The notes beneath the pieces are model-generated. The model saw nothing but the letters and a program-made list of their open reading frames with translations. It was not told where the DNA came from and made no database searches. The translations under genes were made by a program, and so were the position numbers. A DNA stretch of 64,000 nucleotides, from positions 77,774,501 through 77,838,500 of the forward strand of contig CM074862.1 in assembly GCA_037501455.1 (NCBI GenBank), written 5' to 3'. Source of the DNA: Lantana camara. Its lineage: Eukaryota; Streptophyta; Magnoliopsida; Lamiales; Verbenaceae. Of the stretch, positions 11,311-22,008 are shown in pieces (within the stretch, counting starts at the first letter, position 1; each line of letters begins with the position of its first letter).

Positions 11311-12515
11311 CTAATTCGTGGGATCCGTTAAGACATGTGAAGTGTGTTTTTCGATGGGCTCGCCAACTAGATACGGCTTCAATCTCTGCCCATTCACCAC
11401 AAACGTGCCCGTGGTTTCATTTCCTATCTCCACAGCCCCACTTGGCATCAGCTTAACAACTTGAAATGGACCGGACCAACGGGACTTCAATTTCCCGGGA
11501 AAGAGCTTCAACCTAGAATTGAACAGCAAAACTAATTGCCCTACTTCGAACTCCTTAACCCGGATGTGCTTATCATGCCATCTCTTAGTTCTTTCCTTAT
11601 AAACCTTGGCATTTTCATAAGCATTTAGCCGGAACTCTTCTAACTCTTGCAATTGCAACGCCCTCTTCTCTCCGGCTTGCTTAAGATCAAAATTAATGGC
11701 CCTAATGGCCCAATACGCCTTATGCTAGAGCTCAAGTGGAAGATGGCACGACTTCCCATGAAGCAACTTATACGGGGACGCTCCGATAGACGTCTTAAAA
11801 GAAGTTCTGTATGCCCACAACACATCATCTAACTTGGATGCCCAATCCTTCCTCGAGCTACTTACCGTCTTCTCTAGAATCTGCTTAATCTCCCTATTGG
11901 AGATCTCAACTTGTCCACTCGATTGGGGATGATACGGAGTCACCACTCGATGATGAACTCCATACTTCTTCAAAAGGATCTCCAGAGGTTTATTGCAAAA
12001 GTGAGAACCTTCATCACTAATAAGAGCTCTTGGAACTCCAAAATGACTAAAAATATTCTTCCTCAGAAATTTCAACACAACCCTGGAATCATTCATAGGA
12101 GTTTTTATGGCTTCAATCCACTTAGACACGTAATCAACTCCCACCAAGATGTACTTATTTCCAAGGGATAACAGGAATGGACCCATGAAATCAATGCCCC
12201 AAACATCGAACAGCTCAATCTCTAGAATGTATCTTAAGGGCATCTCATCTCTCTTCCCTATAGTCCCCGTCCTCTGACACGAATCACACTTAGTCACAAA
12301 CTCGTGTGCGTCCTTAAATAGCGAAGGCCACAAAAATCCAGATTGTAACGCCTTTGTAGCCGTCTTGCTCGCACTCTCGTGACCTCCATAAGGGCTAGCT
12401 TAACACTGATACAACACTTTCTCTAACTCATCCTGAGGTACACATCTCCTCACCAAATCATCGGAACAATGTTTGTAAAGCAACGGTTTCTCCCAATAGT
12501 AATACTTCGCATCTG
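11311..12515 (-). pseudogene. Athila-like integrase
   Basis: On the minus strand, the zinc-binding region (about 12510-12290) retains SPYGGH and CDSCQRTG, but a stop replaces the first conserved histidine area. The catalytic core follows (12333-11725) with the D,D,E residues in [14 protein letters not shown] and QVEISNRE. The C-terminal domain (11658-11311) has [14 protein letters not shown] and [13 protein letters not shown] frame change separates core and C-terminal domain. Integrase inserts the element's DNA into the genome. Upstream, the sequence stops at the copia LTR near 12515. The RNase H domain that should precede it is absent, apparently deleted together with the end of that LTR. 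Confidence 0.85.
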
Positions 12516-14466
12516 ACGGTATTTTTCCAGCTCCTTTCCCTTTCGTGAGACAGGCAGAGCTTCCCCGCAATATCCCCGACTCGACCCTCGGACTGTGGGC
12601 TCCGCGAGTATTTCCCTAAATACTTGAGAAAATATTTTCTAGAAAAATTCATTTTTCTAGACTAGAAAATTCACTAATTTTCTAATAATTAAGTGGATTA
12701 CATATTAATTATATAGCCACCTAATTATATATTAATTAATCCCTTAATTACAGAATATTTAAATTGAGAGAGGAGAGCTCTCTTACAACCGAAATTGGCT
12801 GGAAAAATTGTATGTAAAAATAAGGTTGGGATCAACCTATTTATAGGCATAAAAGGGAGGGCATTTTGGTTATTTTAGGCACAAAATGAAGGGCATTTTC
12901 GTCATTTTGCATAACCGCGTACAAACCATGTGGATTCCGACCAATTAGAGCACACCACGTGGCAGCACTCTCAGCCGTGGACACAACACCACCAACCACG
13001 CGCCGCCATGTGGCTCCACGCGCCATCGGAAGTCCGCCAAGTGGTTGGCGAGTGTGCAAACGCGTAGCACCACCAGTTCGTGACACGTGTCCGGGTCTGG
13101 TCCCACCCGGACGAGACCCGGTCCGACCCTATATGTTTGAACCGATTATGACCCGCTTGACCGACCCGTTGACCGACCCAGCCCAGCCTAAATCGAATCT
13201 GGGCCGTCCGTTTGTGCTGACGCGGCACGATCTGCGCCGTCCACTTGGCGCGCCATATGGCGTTGCATCAGCGCCAACTGGGGCCCAAACCGCTGACATG
13301 GCGTGACACGTTAGATGCCACGGCAGCATCTGCCACGTCAACATTAATTTTTATTTTTTATTTTTCAAAAAAAAAAAAATCATTTTTTCTTCAAAATGAA
13401 ATTCCGGGCATTTCCAACTCTTTGGAACTTTGATTTATTTTCTTAAAATAAATCTCTTGGCTATTTTCAAACACTTTAAAAATTCATTTCTCTCTCTCCT
13501 TTTAATATTTTCTCTTCGGGTTTTCAATTGGGGCTTGCAGAGGGACCTGCAGGACTAATTAATTTTAGCTCCAAACGGGTTAATATATTATCATCTCATG
13601 ATAGTAATTAATTACCGTTTAACAATATTTAATTCCACTAAATAAATATTGTTGCACTCTAAAATTAATTAAATTATTCATGAATTTCTCGATCTAGAAT
13701 AATTTCGCATTTCACTCCTCCGTGTAGATATCCATGAAAAATAAATTGTAACTACTATCATTTATTTTTTATCTCTAATTTGAAATTTATTGATTCGCCT
13801 TAAGTTCAAATTCTTTGTATGTGAAACACATTCAACATACAACTTCGATGACGTATCACGCGAAGTGCTTTGGCCAAAGTCTTAATTCAAACTTTTACAA
13901 ATCTATTTCAAGGATATCTCTTACCTTCCAGCAAGGCCACAGATTCCTCGATCAATATAACTCTTTAGAGCATTTCATGTAATCACCGAACATACAAAGT
14001 ATTTTGGCCACCCGTTACCGAGACCTCACTTCGAGTATTTTACAGTGACTAACAGTATATGCCTAAAGCCGAAATATTATCAGGATTAAGAGTACAATGC
14101 TTCCTGAGATTTTATTCATTTTAGATAGCAGTATAAAATGGATAATCTTAGTGGTCCAGTTCGATCTTTCCAATCCTATTGAAAATCATCAATGTGTTAT
14201 AATTGGAATCACCATTCCCTATGACGAAAGACTGATCATCTTATATAACCACGTTATAGTCTTGATAAGACCATATTATTATCTTACCCACTAGAACTTT
14301 AATGACACGTGGTTTCGGTATTCCAAGTCTTTTCCTATGAAACACATTTCATATAAGAATACCACCACACGCCATTAATTTATCAATATGTGAAATACTC
14401 GCAACTCGCTGTAAATTCAGTTTAATTAATTCAACAAATTTAATTTTCAGGGCACTATTCCCAACA
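12516..14466 (-). repeat. Copia 3' LTR, truncated
   Basis: It matches 28227-30079 with substitutions and indels, including about 65 bp near 12782-12840 that the other copy lacks. In element orientation it begins TGTTGGGAATAGTGCCC at 14466. Its far end, about 275 bp, is missing. The break at about 12515 falls where both partners read similarly (ATCTGACGG against ATCTAACGG in the other LTR), suggesting a microhomology-associated deletion. Confidence 0.85.
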
Positions 14467-14477
14467 ATCTCCCACTT
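14467..14477 (-). promoter_or_regulatory. Copia polypurine tract
   Basis: Minus strand AAGTGGGAGAT sits immediately before the LTR start TGTTGGG, the usual copia arrangement. Confidence 0.8.
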
Positions 14478-14599
14478 GCCCTAAATTTAATTTGGCCATA
14501 CATCTAAGTCTTATTCCTTTCACATGAGTGTCAAAACCCGTTTTGCACTCTTTTGTGCCAATACTTTAGTGAAGGAATCTTTTAGAGGTCTCTCTCAGC

Positions 14600-16831
14600 C
14601 AATAACTAGGAAATCATAGAGCCAATACTTCTAACTGGCTGCTTCTCAAGCTACCATGTATTTAGCTTTTATGGTGAGGTAAGCAATATGAATCTGCTTA
14701 GTACTCCTCCAATTAGTAGTTGCACTTTCTAGAGTAAACATGTATTCTGATGTCAAACATCTAGAATACAAATCAGATTGTAAATCCGAATCTGTGTACT
14801 CTCTTGAAATGAGCTCATCACTATGGTAGACTAGCATATAATCTTGAGTTCTTCTCAAGTACTCCAATATACGCTTTTACTACTACCTAGTGCTAGATTC
14901 TAGGGTTTGACTAATATCTGCAGACTTAGACCTAATTCATAATAGACATCTGGCCTTGTATATAATACGACATACATAAAGATTCCTCTGCGGAACTCTA
15001 ATCATGTCTTATATCTCTTCAGTTGTATCAGGACACTGATCCCGAGATAGATAAATTTCATGTCTAAAAGGTAATGAACCTTTCTTGAAATTTATCATAT
15101 TATACCTTACCAGTATCTTATCTATATATGCATCTTGTAATAAACCAATCTTCTTATTCTCATGATCATGACAAAAGTCTAATCCTTGGAATATTATTGG
15201 TCTCACTAAGGTCTTTATGTGTCAAACTGATTTGACATTCGAATATTGACCACTGACAAAATTCTTGCATTATTCCCAATGAGCTGAATATCATTTACGT
15301 AAAAAATGAAAATGTTTCAACATTATCATGATGTTATTTTGTACACTCATGATTCATCAGGCAATTACACATATCGAAAGAATTTAAATTGCCTCTTTAA
15401 TTATGATATTTCATGATTCAGACGCTTGCTTAAGATCACAAAATGATCTATTAAATTTGCATATTGTATGCACCCGATTTCTAGCTGTGAAGCCTTCAGG
15501 TTATGCCATGTTTTTTCTTCTTGAAGGTGCCTGTTCAAGAACATAGTCTTTACATCCATTTATCAAATCTCATAATCTAAATGAGAAACGATGGAGAGGA
15601 GAGTTCTTATGGACTTAAGCCCTGCTATAGGCGAGAAGATCTCATAAATGATTTCTTCTTTCTGGGTAAAATCCCTTGCCATAAGCTTTGCTTTAAAGTC
15701 TCTACTTTTGTCCATTCCTCCTCTGATCGTCTTGTAGAACCCAATTGCATCTAATGGGTTTAATGCCTTCAGGCACCTCTACAAGTTCAAGACTTTGTTA
15801 GAACACTAAGATTCTAACTAAGATTCCATGGATTTTGACCAAACGGTCAGCGTCTGTATCTTCTACAGCTTCATTACTTATGACAGGATCAGATACGTCA
15901 GATTCTACCACTTGGGTTACTCTTACGTGTCTTATCAGGTGTCCTGACAATCCTCCCACTACAATGATGCTCTCGTGTACACGTCTCTACATCACATGTT
16001 GTATTTGGTACATCACATGTATCTAATACATTTTCAGTTATTACGAGCTTATAGAAATCAGTATCAAATACTGTTATTTTCTTTTAACACTATTTTGCTT
16101 CCACCCTTTGTGGTTATTTATGTAATCATCTTTGAAATATTCACAAACATCTTTTGTGATTTCTCAAATTACAAAAATTACCCCCTCTTGTTCTTTTAGG
16201 ATAACCTTAGAACAAGTAAACCTTTGTTCTTTATTCTAACTCGTCAGGATCTATCCTAAACACGTGCACCAGGCTACCTCAAATCTGAAGATAATAGATG
16301 CAGGGTTTTCACCCTAGTTACAAATCCATCAGTGTTTTAGGAACTGACTTACATAGAACTAGGTTTGTCGTTTTGAGCGCAAGACTCCAAAACGAACTTC
16401 GTAGGGTAGAATGACTCTTCATGAATCTTACCATCATTATCAGAATTTTATTTCTCCTTTCTTCAATACATCCCTGCTAAGACGTATCTCATACAGATAG
16501 TTGAGATCTAATCTCATTTGAGAAATTCTATTTAACTCTGAACTTAGATACTTATCACTACTTCGATCTAATCGAAGTGCCTTGATACGTTTTCTAATTT
16601 GACTCTTTGACTTAAGGCTCATCAAATAAACATATCTGTATCTAGAGTAATTATTCAAATGAATGATGAAGTACCCAAAACTTTCTCTTGCTTGAACACT
16701 CATAGTATCATACGTCCGTATCAACAAACTCAAGCAAGTTTATGGCTTAAATACCCTTTGTCTCAAAAAAACTTCTTGGTCATTTTAACTTTCTAAATAG
16801 GATTCGCAGATTGATACGATTTTTCAAGTCA
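14600..16831 (-). pseudogene. Copia pol remnants: integrase part, RT, RNase H
   Basis: On the minus strand the RNase H segment (14867-14646) keeps YTDSD, but the usual TEAEY reads IKAKY, losing a catalytic acid. The RT C-terminal segment (15206-15009) keeps YIDKIL and LPFRH. The RT catalytic box near 15283-15306 reads FYVNDIQL, where YVDD is expected, so the second metal-binding position is changed. A degenerate integrase-side segment lies at 16733-16440. Stops and frameshifts are frequent. The gene is interrupted at 16836 by the gag-only element, and its upstream part continues from 25539. Confidence 0.7.
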
Positions 16832-16836
16832 ATAAG

Positions 16837-19800
16837 TGTAACAGCCCTAACCTGGGCCGAGTTGGAAAAGGTAAAGTAAAGGGGTTATTCAAGAAGCACT
16901 TATAATCTCGGTCCTTATTTATTCTCTTCATGCATTACATTCTATGTGACTTATGTGCTTCTATGTGTTACACTTTAATTAAATGATCGTAGATTTAATT
17001 ATTTCCTTTATTTAACTCGTATCTTGAAACTCTTCTCATAAAATCCTAGAATTCTAGCATTCATTCCCTTTTAGGACCTAAAACCCTTTCATACGCTTCA
17101 AAACCCATTTCTACAGTTTTAGGTTGGAAATTACGAAAATACCCCTACGGCTCAAAAATATTCCTACGTTTCCCGAAGCACTTTCACTACCCAATATTGT
17201 AACCAAAAGAATCCTCACATTATTTCGAGGATCGTGATACTCTCCGTGAACCATAATTCCCATCCTAACTCCCGTAGTGTCAAAAACCGGCGAAAACCCT
17301 AGTTTATGATTCGATCATCAATAAATCCTTATTCATCTACTTTTTGATATTCAATATGATAACCAAAACGACCCTTAAATTATTTTATGAATTTTCATGC
17401 ATTTACCAAAAACTCGATTTCACCATAGCATATTTTATAAATATTTTCCTTTCTAAAAATCACCATTTTATTTTAAACGATTAGCTTTTATTCAAGAGTC
17501 GAAATTATACTTAAAACGATCCTTGAATTTTTCTCTACATTATAGTGATTTTTCCAAACTCTAAACTTTATTATAGCTTCGTTTATATAATTCTCCTTTG
17601 ATTTTCATCATCTTTATTATTCATAACTTATGAACGAAAAGTCCAAATATTTCACAATTATAATCAAAACGAAGCCCCTTTTTCACTCGATCTTTCATTA
17701 ATTCACTACTTCAAGATTTTACCTCTCGACTCTTGAATAAATTTTACATTTATTTTATTTCAAGATGACATCATCCATGACCTCATGCTCTTCTAGAAGG
17801 ATTAATTAAATGAACATAATTTCTCCACATTTCCTAACTAATTACCTAGCATTTGTTCATATTATAATTTAACCACATCTCCTAATTAATCACCAAGCAT
17901 TTGTATGAGTTAGGAGACATCCACATCTTCCATAAACTTTCATTTATTGCTTAGAGACCCCTCATGACTACCTATAAATACCCCCTCAAGCCTCATTTAT
18001 ACCTCACAATTCAACACACAAAATCACTCCCTCTCTCCTCAATACTCACGCCACTTTCTCCCTCTCTCTACAAGGTGAGTTTTTCTTCTATTATTTCATG
18101 CTTTATATTATGTTCTTAGTATAATAATAATAGTAGCATGTCTAGGATTAATTAAATTATGCTTTAGGAATTTTATTTTATGAAATTTGTGCATAATTGT
18201 TAGTTAAATACAATGTGTGCACATTATAGAATTTTATTTATTCAAATGCATGAATTATGATATGATATAATGTGAGTATGTATTTAAATGATTATGATCT
18301 TGTTTGATTAAATTCATGCCTAGAATAATTTATTTAGAATTATTTTTCATAGAAAGTTTATATATTTTGCTATATTATGCTTCAAATCTTATGTTATGAA
18401 TATGAATATAATCAAGCATGTGTAGAACATTTTATGAATACTTGAAGATATGAATAAATTCATGTTTAGGAATTTATTTATGAATCATATTTCATGAAAA
18501 GTCTATATATTATGCTCATTTATTCTTTAATCTTATGTTATGACTATGAATTTGATCAAGAATGCCTAGAACATCTTATGGATATTCAAACATGATAAAG
18601 AACATGTTCTTAATGTTCTTGAAATATGTGTGTACCGTGTGCTAGTGTGTGTAAGTGTGTGTTTGATTTTATGTTTAAAAGTATTTAATCCCCTATGTTT
18701 AAATAGTAACCCTTTTTCAATAGTAACTTTGACTTTTGACTTTAAATATGAATTTTGACCAATAATATCATGTAGTAATTTCAAGAATTAATATAAAATA
18801 AAATTTGGTTTTATTTAAGAAAGGACTTTTGTCTAACGATTTCAAAATCGGGGATTAAATAACGTTTTCAAAATCGGGTTCACCTTTATTAAAAATAAAC
18901 CTTAATTTGGATTTATAAATTGAATAAGAATTTCTTGGTTAATTCGGTTGTATGACTTTGATATCAGTGTGTTTTATAATATTATTTCAATTCTAGATTA
19001 CCGAATTTCCTGTACCTTACTATTACTCCTTGTTACAATATGCCTTAATTGTACGCATTCATGTATCGCATTAGTATAGAAAGAACCTAGTTCTCTAAGT
19101 CCGTAGTAGTTCACTACTTTCAGGAACTAGGTCTGGACAGTGGAACCCCGAATACTTTACTTGATTCCGTATCGTAGCAGGTGAGGTTAAAATATTTTCA
19201 ACTGGGATCATGAGTCTACATATAAAATACTTTATTATTTATCCTAATAATGATTCAGTCTTATTTTCCCTAATTATAGTATTATCCCCTTTCTGGGAAA
19301 TATCTGATATAAGGATATCTATTATCCTATTATATAAAACAAAATCCTTGTTCAAGTATATGTTACAAACATATCATACTCAAGTCCATTTTGGCGAGTA
19401 TTGATATGATGTAACTCAATTCTGTATCCAAAATGCATGATCTGTATCTGTATCTGTATCTGTTGGGCCCGGTGGTACGGTAGAACTAATAGCCGGGTGG
19501 CAAGGGCCATCGTCTATTACTATACCTGCCGCCAAATCTGATCTTAATGATGGTTTAACTGGAGGTTAGTTATTCCACATTAAGTGACGGGAAAGGTACG
19601 TCCCTCCCTCTGTCTGTATCTGGATCTCGAGGGGTTGCTCCCGACAGATCATGGAGGAAGAAGGCTGGATTGATTCTGTTATTTCTGATTTCATTCTGTT
19701 TAAGGAGTAAAGGATGGAGAACGCCTACTTGCAGGGCATTAATACTTTATTGTCGTATGGTTCATATTTTCAAGAATCTGATACCCAGTCCCCTTATTCC

Positions 19801-20361
19801 CCTTTTCTCAAAATAAATATGAACCAAATATTTGTATTAATTATTATTTTATTGATTTCCGGTATAGTACTATTAATATATTATTTTATTAATGGTATCA
19901 AACTCCAACTTTTTTAGTCAAACACTTTTCAAATATACCTATACGTATATATGTAGTTCCAACTACCCCCTCACTTAGTCACTTTGACTAACCCTCGCAC
20001 TTTACAACTCATGGTTTCAGGTTTAACGGACGCTTACTAGAAGGTATCTTGAAGCCTAGTGTGTCTTCTCGTTAGCATAATAGTCAAGGTTATTTAGAAT
20101 AAGTTATGCTTCCGAGCTTGTAATTATCTATCACGGCATGGTCATTACTTTTGATGCCTATACTACGCCATTACTGGCTTATTTATTGCATTCCCCTATC
20201 ATAGTTTTGAATGTTTTTAAATTATAAGATTTCCGCTGCAGTGTTTAATACTCTGATATTGTATAGCACTGTCCGTTCGCCAGAGTGTTTCTCGGGTGCT
20301 AGGCCTCACATCCACTCGGGAGATACTTTGGTGCGGGGTTGTAGTGTATAGGGGCGCTACA
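16837..20361 (+). repeat. 5' LTR of the gag-only element
   Basis: This 3525-bp direct repeat lies 5172 bp from its partner. It starts TGTAACAGCCCTAACC and ends GGGGCGCTACA. It contains a TATA box (17971), a donor-like CAAG|GTGAGT (intron from 18075), an acceptor-like TTTCAG|GT (20020) and a short TCTGTA microsatellite near 19440. Small ORFs inside it occur identically in both LTRs and have no recognisable domain. Confidence 0.95.
17971..17981 (+). promoter_or_regulatory. TATA box in the 5' LTR of the gag-only element
   Basis: CCTATAAATACC is followed by a pyrimidine-rich stretch, an ordinary plant Pol II core promoter. Transcription would start near 18000-18010, making U3 about 1.17 kb and R plus U5 about 2.35 kb. 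The copy in the 3' LTR is at 23143-23153. Confidence 0.7.
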
Positions 20362-20368
20362 ACTAAAG

Positions 20369-20380
20369 TGGTATCAGAGC
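20369..20380 (+). promoter_or_regulatory. Primer-binding site, initiator Met tRNA
   Basis: TGGTATCAGAGC starts seven bases after the LTR end. It is complementary to the 3' end of plant initiator methionine tRNA, the primer for minus-strand synthesis. Confidence 0.9.
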
Positions 20381-20654
20381 AACCGGGTTACTCTAGTACC
20401 CTAGGTGCTCTTTCTTGAAAAATTTAAGTTTAAAATACTTTATTGTTGCTCTTCTGCATGTTCATATCTCGAGTCCTAGGAATTGCTTCAAGATACCAGT
20501 AGGGCCGTTAGTGCATCATGCTTATTCCTTGTACATATTATGTGTTCATAACTTCAGTGTTATATTTGAATTTATTAGTTTGTGTCAATCTGTGAATCAT
20601 TATTTAACCTCCACGCATTATATTTTCCAATGTGATTGTGATTCTAGCCTCATA

Positions 20655-21749
20655 ATGTCACCACCAAGGACCCCACACAATCAGACACCATCAGCCACAA
20701 CAACTCCCATAGGAGCACTAGATATAGCGGAGGCCTTTAGACAGTTTATGCAAACATATGTGCCAGTACCTAATCATGGAAATGAAAGAACTTTGGAAAA
20801 GTTCCTTCAGTTGAATCCACCAAAGTTCTTCGGGGAACCCAATGACCTTAAGGCAGAAAATTGGATTGCAAGCCTTGAAAAGATATATGAGGCAATGGAT
20901 ATTTACCCCGAGGATCCAAAACGAGTACAATATGCAACCTTCTTATTGGCAGATGCGGCATTAAGTTGGTGGAAGCATGTCAAGCAGAGATGGTTGGATA
21001 CCGGAGTTCAAAGTAATTGGATTGAGTTTGTAAGGGAATTTCAACATAAGTACATTCCTCAAGTAACCAGGGATGCCCGAGAGGCCGAGTTCATGAATTT
21101 AGTACAAGGGTATATGTCAGTAGCTGAATACGAGGCCAAGTTTGTTAGGTTAATACAATATGCACCACACATCTTGAGTGACGAGCGTCGCAAAACAAAG
21201 AGGTTTGTTGATGGACTGAAACCGGACCTACGATGGGCATTAGCTCCTTTTGATAATGAGGGATATACCCGGGCTGTAGATAAAGCCCTAAACACTGAGG
21301 CAACACACAAGAGTATTCGCCTGAATTCAAAACATCAAGACCCAACTAACGATAAACTACTTCAAGGAGAGAAACGAGTTGCCAGCCAAATTGCTTATAT
21401 GCAAAAGAAGAAACCTAGGCATACCCAACAACAATCCTCGCAAGTACCCCTAAAGGTCCAAGATGAAACCATTTGTGACTTCTGTCATGGGCCGCGACAT
21501 ACTGAAGAGAATTGCTGGAAAAAGGCCAGCTTATGTTTACGATGTGGTAGTGATGAACACCAGATCCGTGAATGCCCAAAGAAAGCCAAACAAGGGCAAC
21601 CAAGGAGAGGAAAAACTATTATCGGAACTTCAAGAAATCCACTAGAAAAAGGTATGGCCAACGCTATGGACGGAGATGTGCATCCCAAACCTTCAAGTAA
21701 TGTGAAGGGTACGGTACATGTTCTTCACACGCCAGTTAAGGTCCTATGA
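20655..21749 (+). CDS. Gag polyprotein of the gag-only element
   Basis: The protein has 364 residues from ATG at 20655 (MSPPRTPHNQTPSATTTP). The frame is open for another 80 codons upstream, but that part is not gag-like, and this Met begins the usual low-complexity Gag N-terminus. A retrotransposon gag (capsid) domain spans about residues 55-220, with LNPPKFFGEPNDLKAENWI, SWWKHVKQRW and a WIEFVREFQHKYIP segment. Two CCHC zinc knuckles of form CX2CX4HX4C follow (CDFCHGPRHTEENC and CLRCGSDEHQIREC, about 274-310), then a basic tail. Capsid forms the cytoplasmic particle and the knuckles bind RNA. The intact frame fits a recent insertion. There is no in-frame fusion to a protease, and the stop is 260 bp before the 3' LTR. 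Confidence 0.92.
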   Translation: MSPPRTPHNQTPSATTTPIGALDIAEAFRQFMQTYVPVPNHGNERTLEKFLQLNPPKFFGEPNDLKAENWIASLEKIYEAMDIYPEDPKRVQYATFLLADAALSWWKHVKQRWLDTGVQSNWIEFVREFQHKYIPQVTRDAREAEFMNLVQGYMSVAEYEAKFVRLIQYAPHILSDERRKTKRFVDGLKPDLRWALAPFDNEGYTRAVDKALNTEATHKSIRLNSKHQDPTNDKLLQGEKRVASQIAYMQKKKPRHTQQQSSQVPLKVQDETICDFCHGPRHTEENCWKKASLCLRCGSDEHQIRECPKKAKQGQPRRGKTIIGTSRNPLEKGMANAMDGDVHPKPSSNVKGTVHVLHTPVKVL

Positions 21750-21995
21750 CCCTGGCGTCATGCATTCATTCATTGCATTACAATTATGTGCTTATTTATT
21801 TTCTGAGTGCCTTTTCTAGGGATTTAGGTCATTATGATATATATATAAACACTTCTCTTCTGGGCTAGTAATCATTACTACCCCCTAGTTTATGAAGTTA
21901 TTAATGACAAAATATGAGATCATCCTAGAAAAGGATGAAAAATACTATCAAAATCATTTTATGACAAAATGAGAATATGAGGACAGATTCTTTTT

Positions 21996-22007
21996 AAGGG
22001 GGGTGGA
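21996..22007 (+). promoter_or_regulatory. Polypurine tract of the gag-only element
   Basis: AAGGGGGGTGGA lies one base before the 3' LTR start. Confidence 0.85.
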
Positions 22008-22008
22008 T

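Noticed and set aside
12841..13344. Overlapping GC-rich ORFs on both strands in the copia LTR
   Set aside because: They arise from the GC-rich block of the LTR; the same block in the partner LTR (28493-28920) has different frames and indels.
20415..20654. 80-codon N-terminal extension of the gag frame
   Set aside because: It starts just after the PBS, is hydrophobic and unlike Gag, and a proper Gag-like N-terminus begins at the in-frame Met at 20655.
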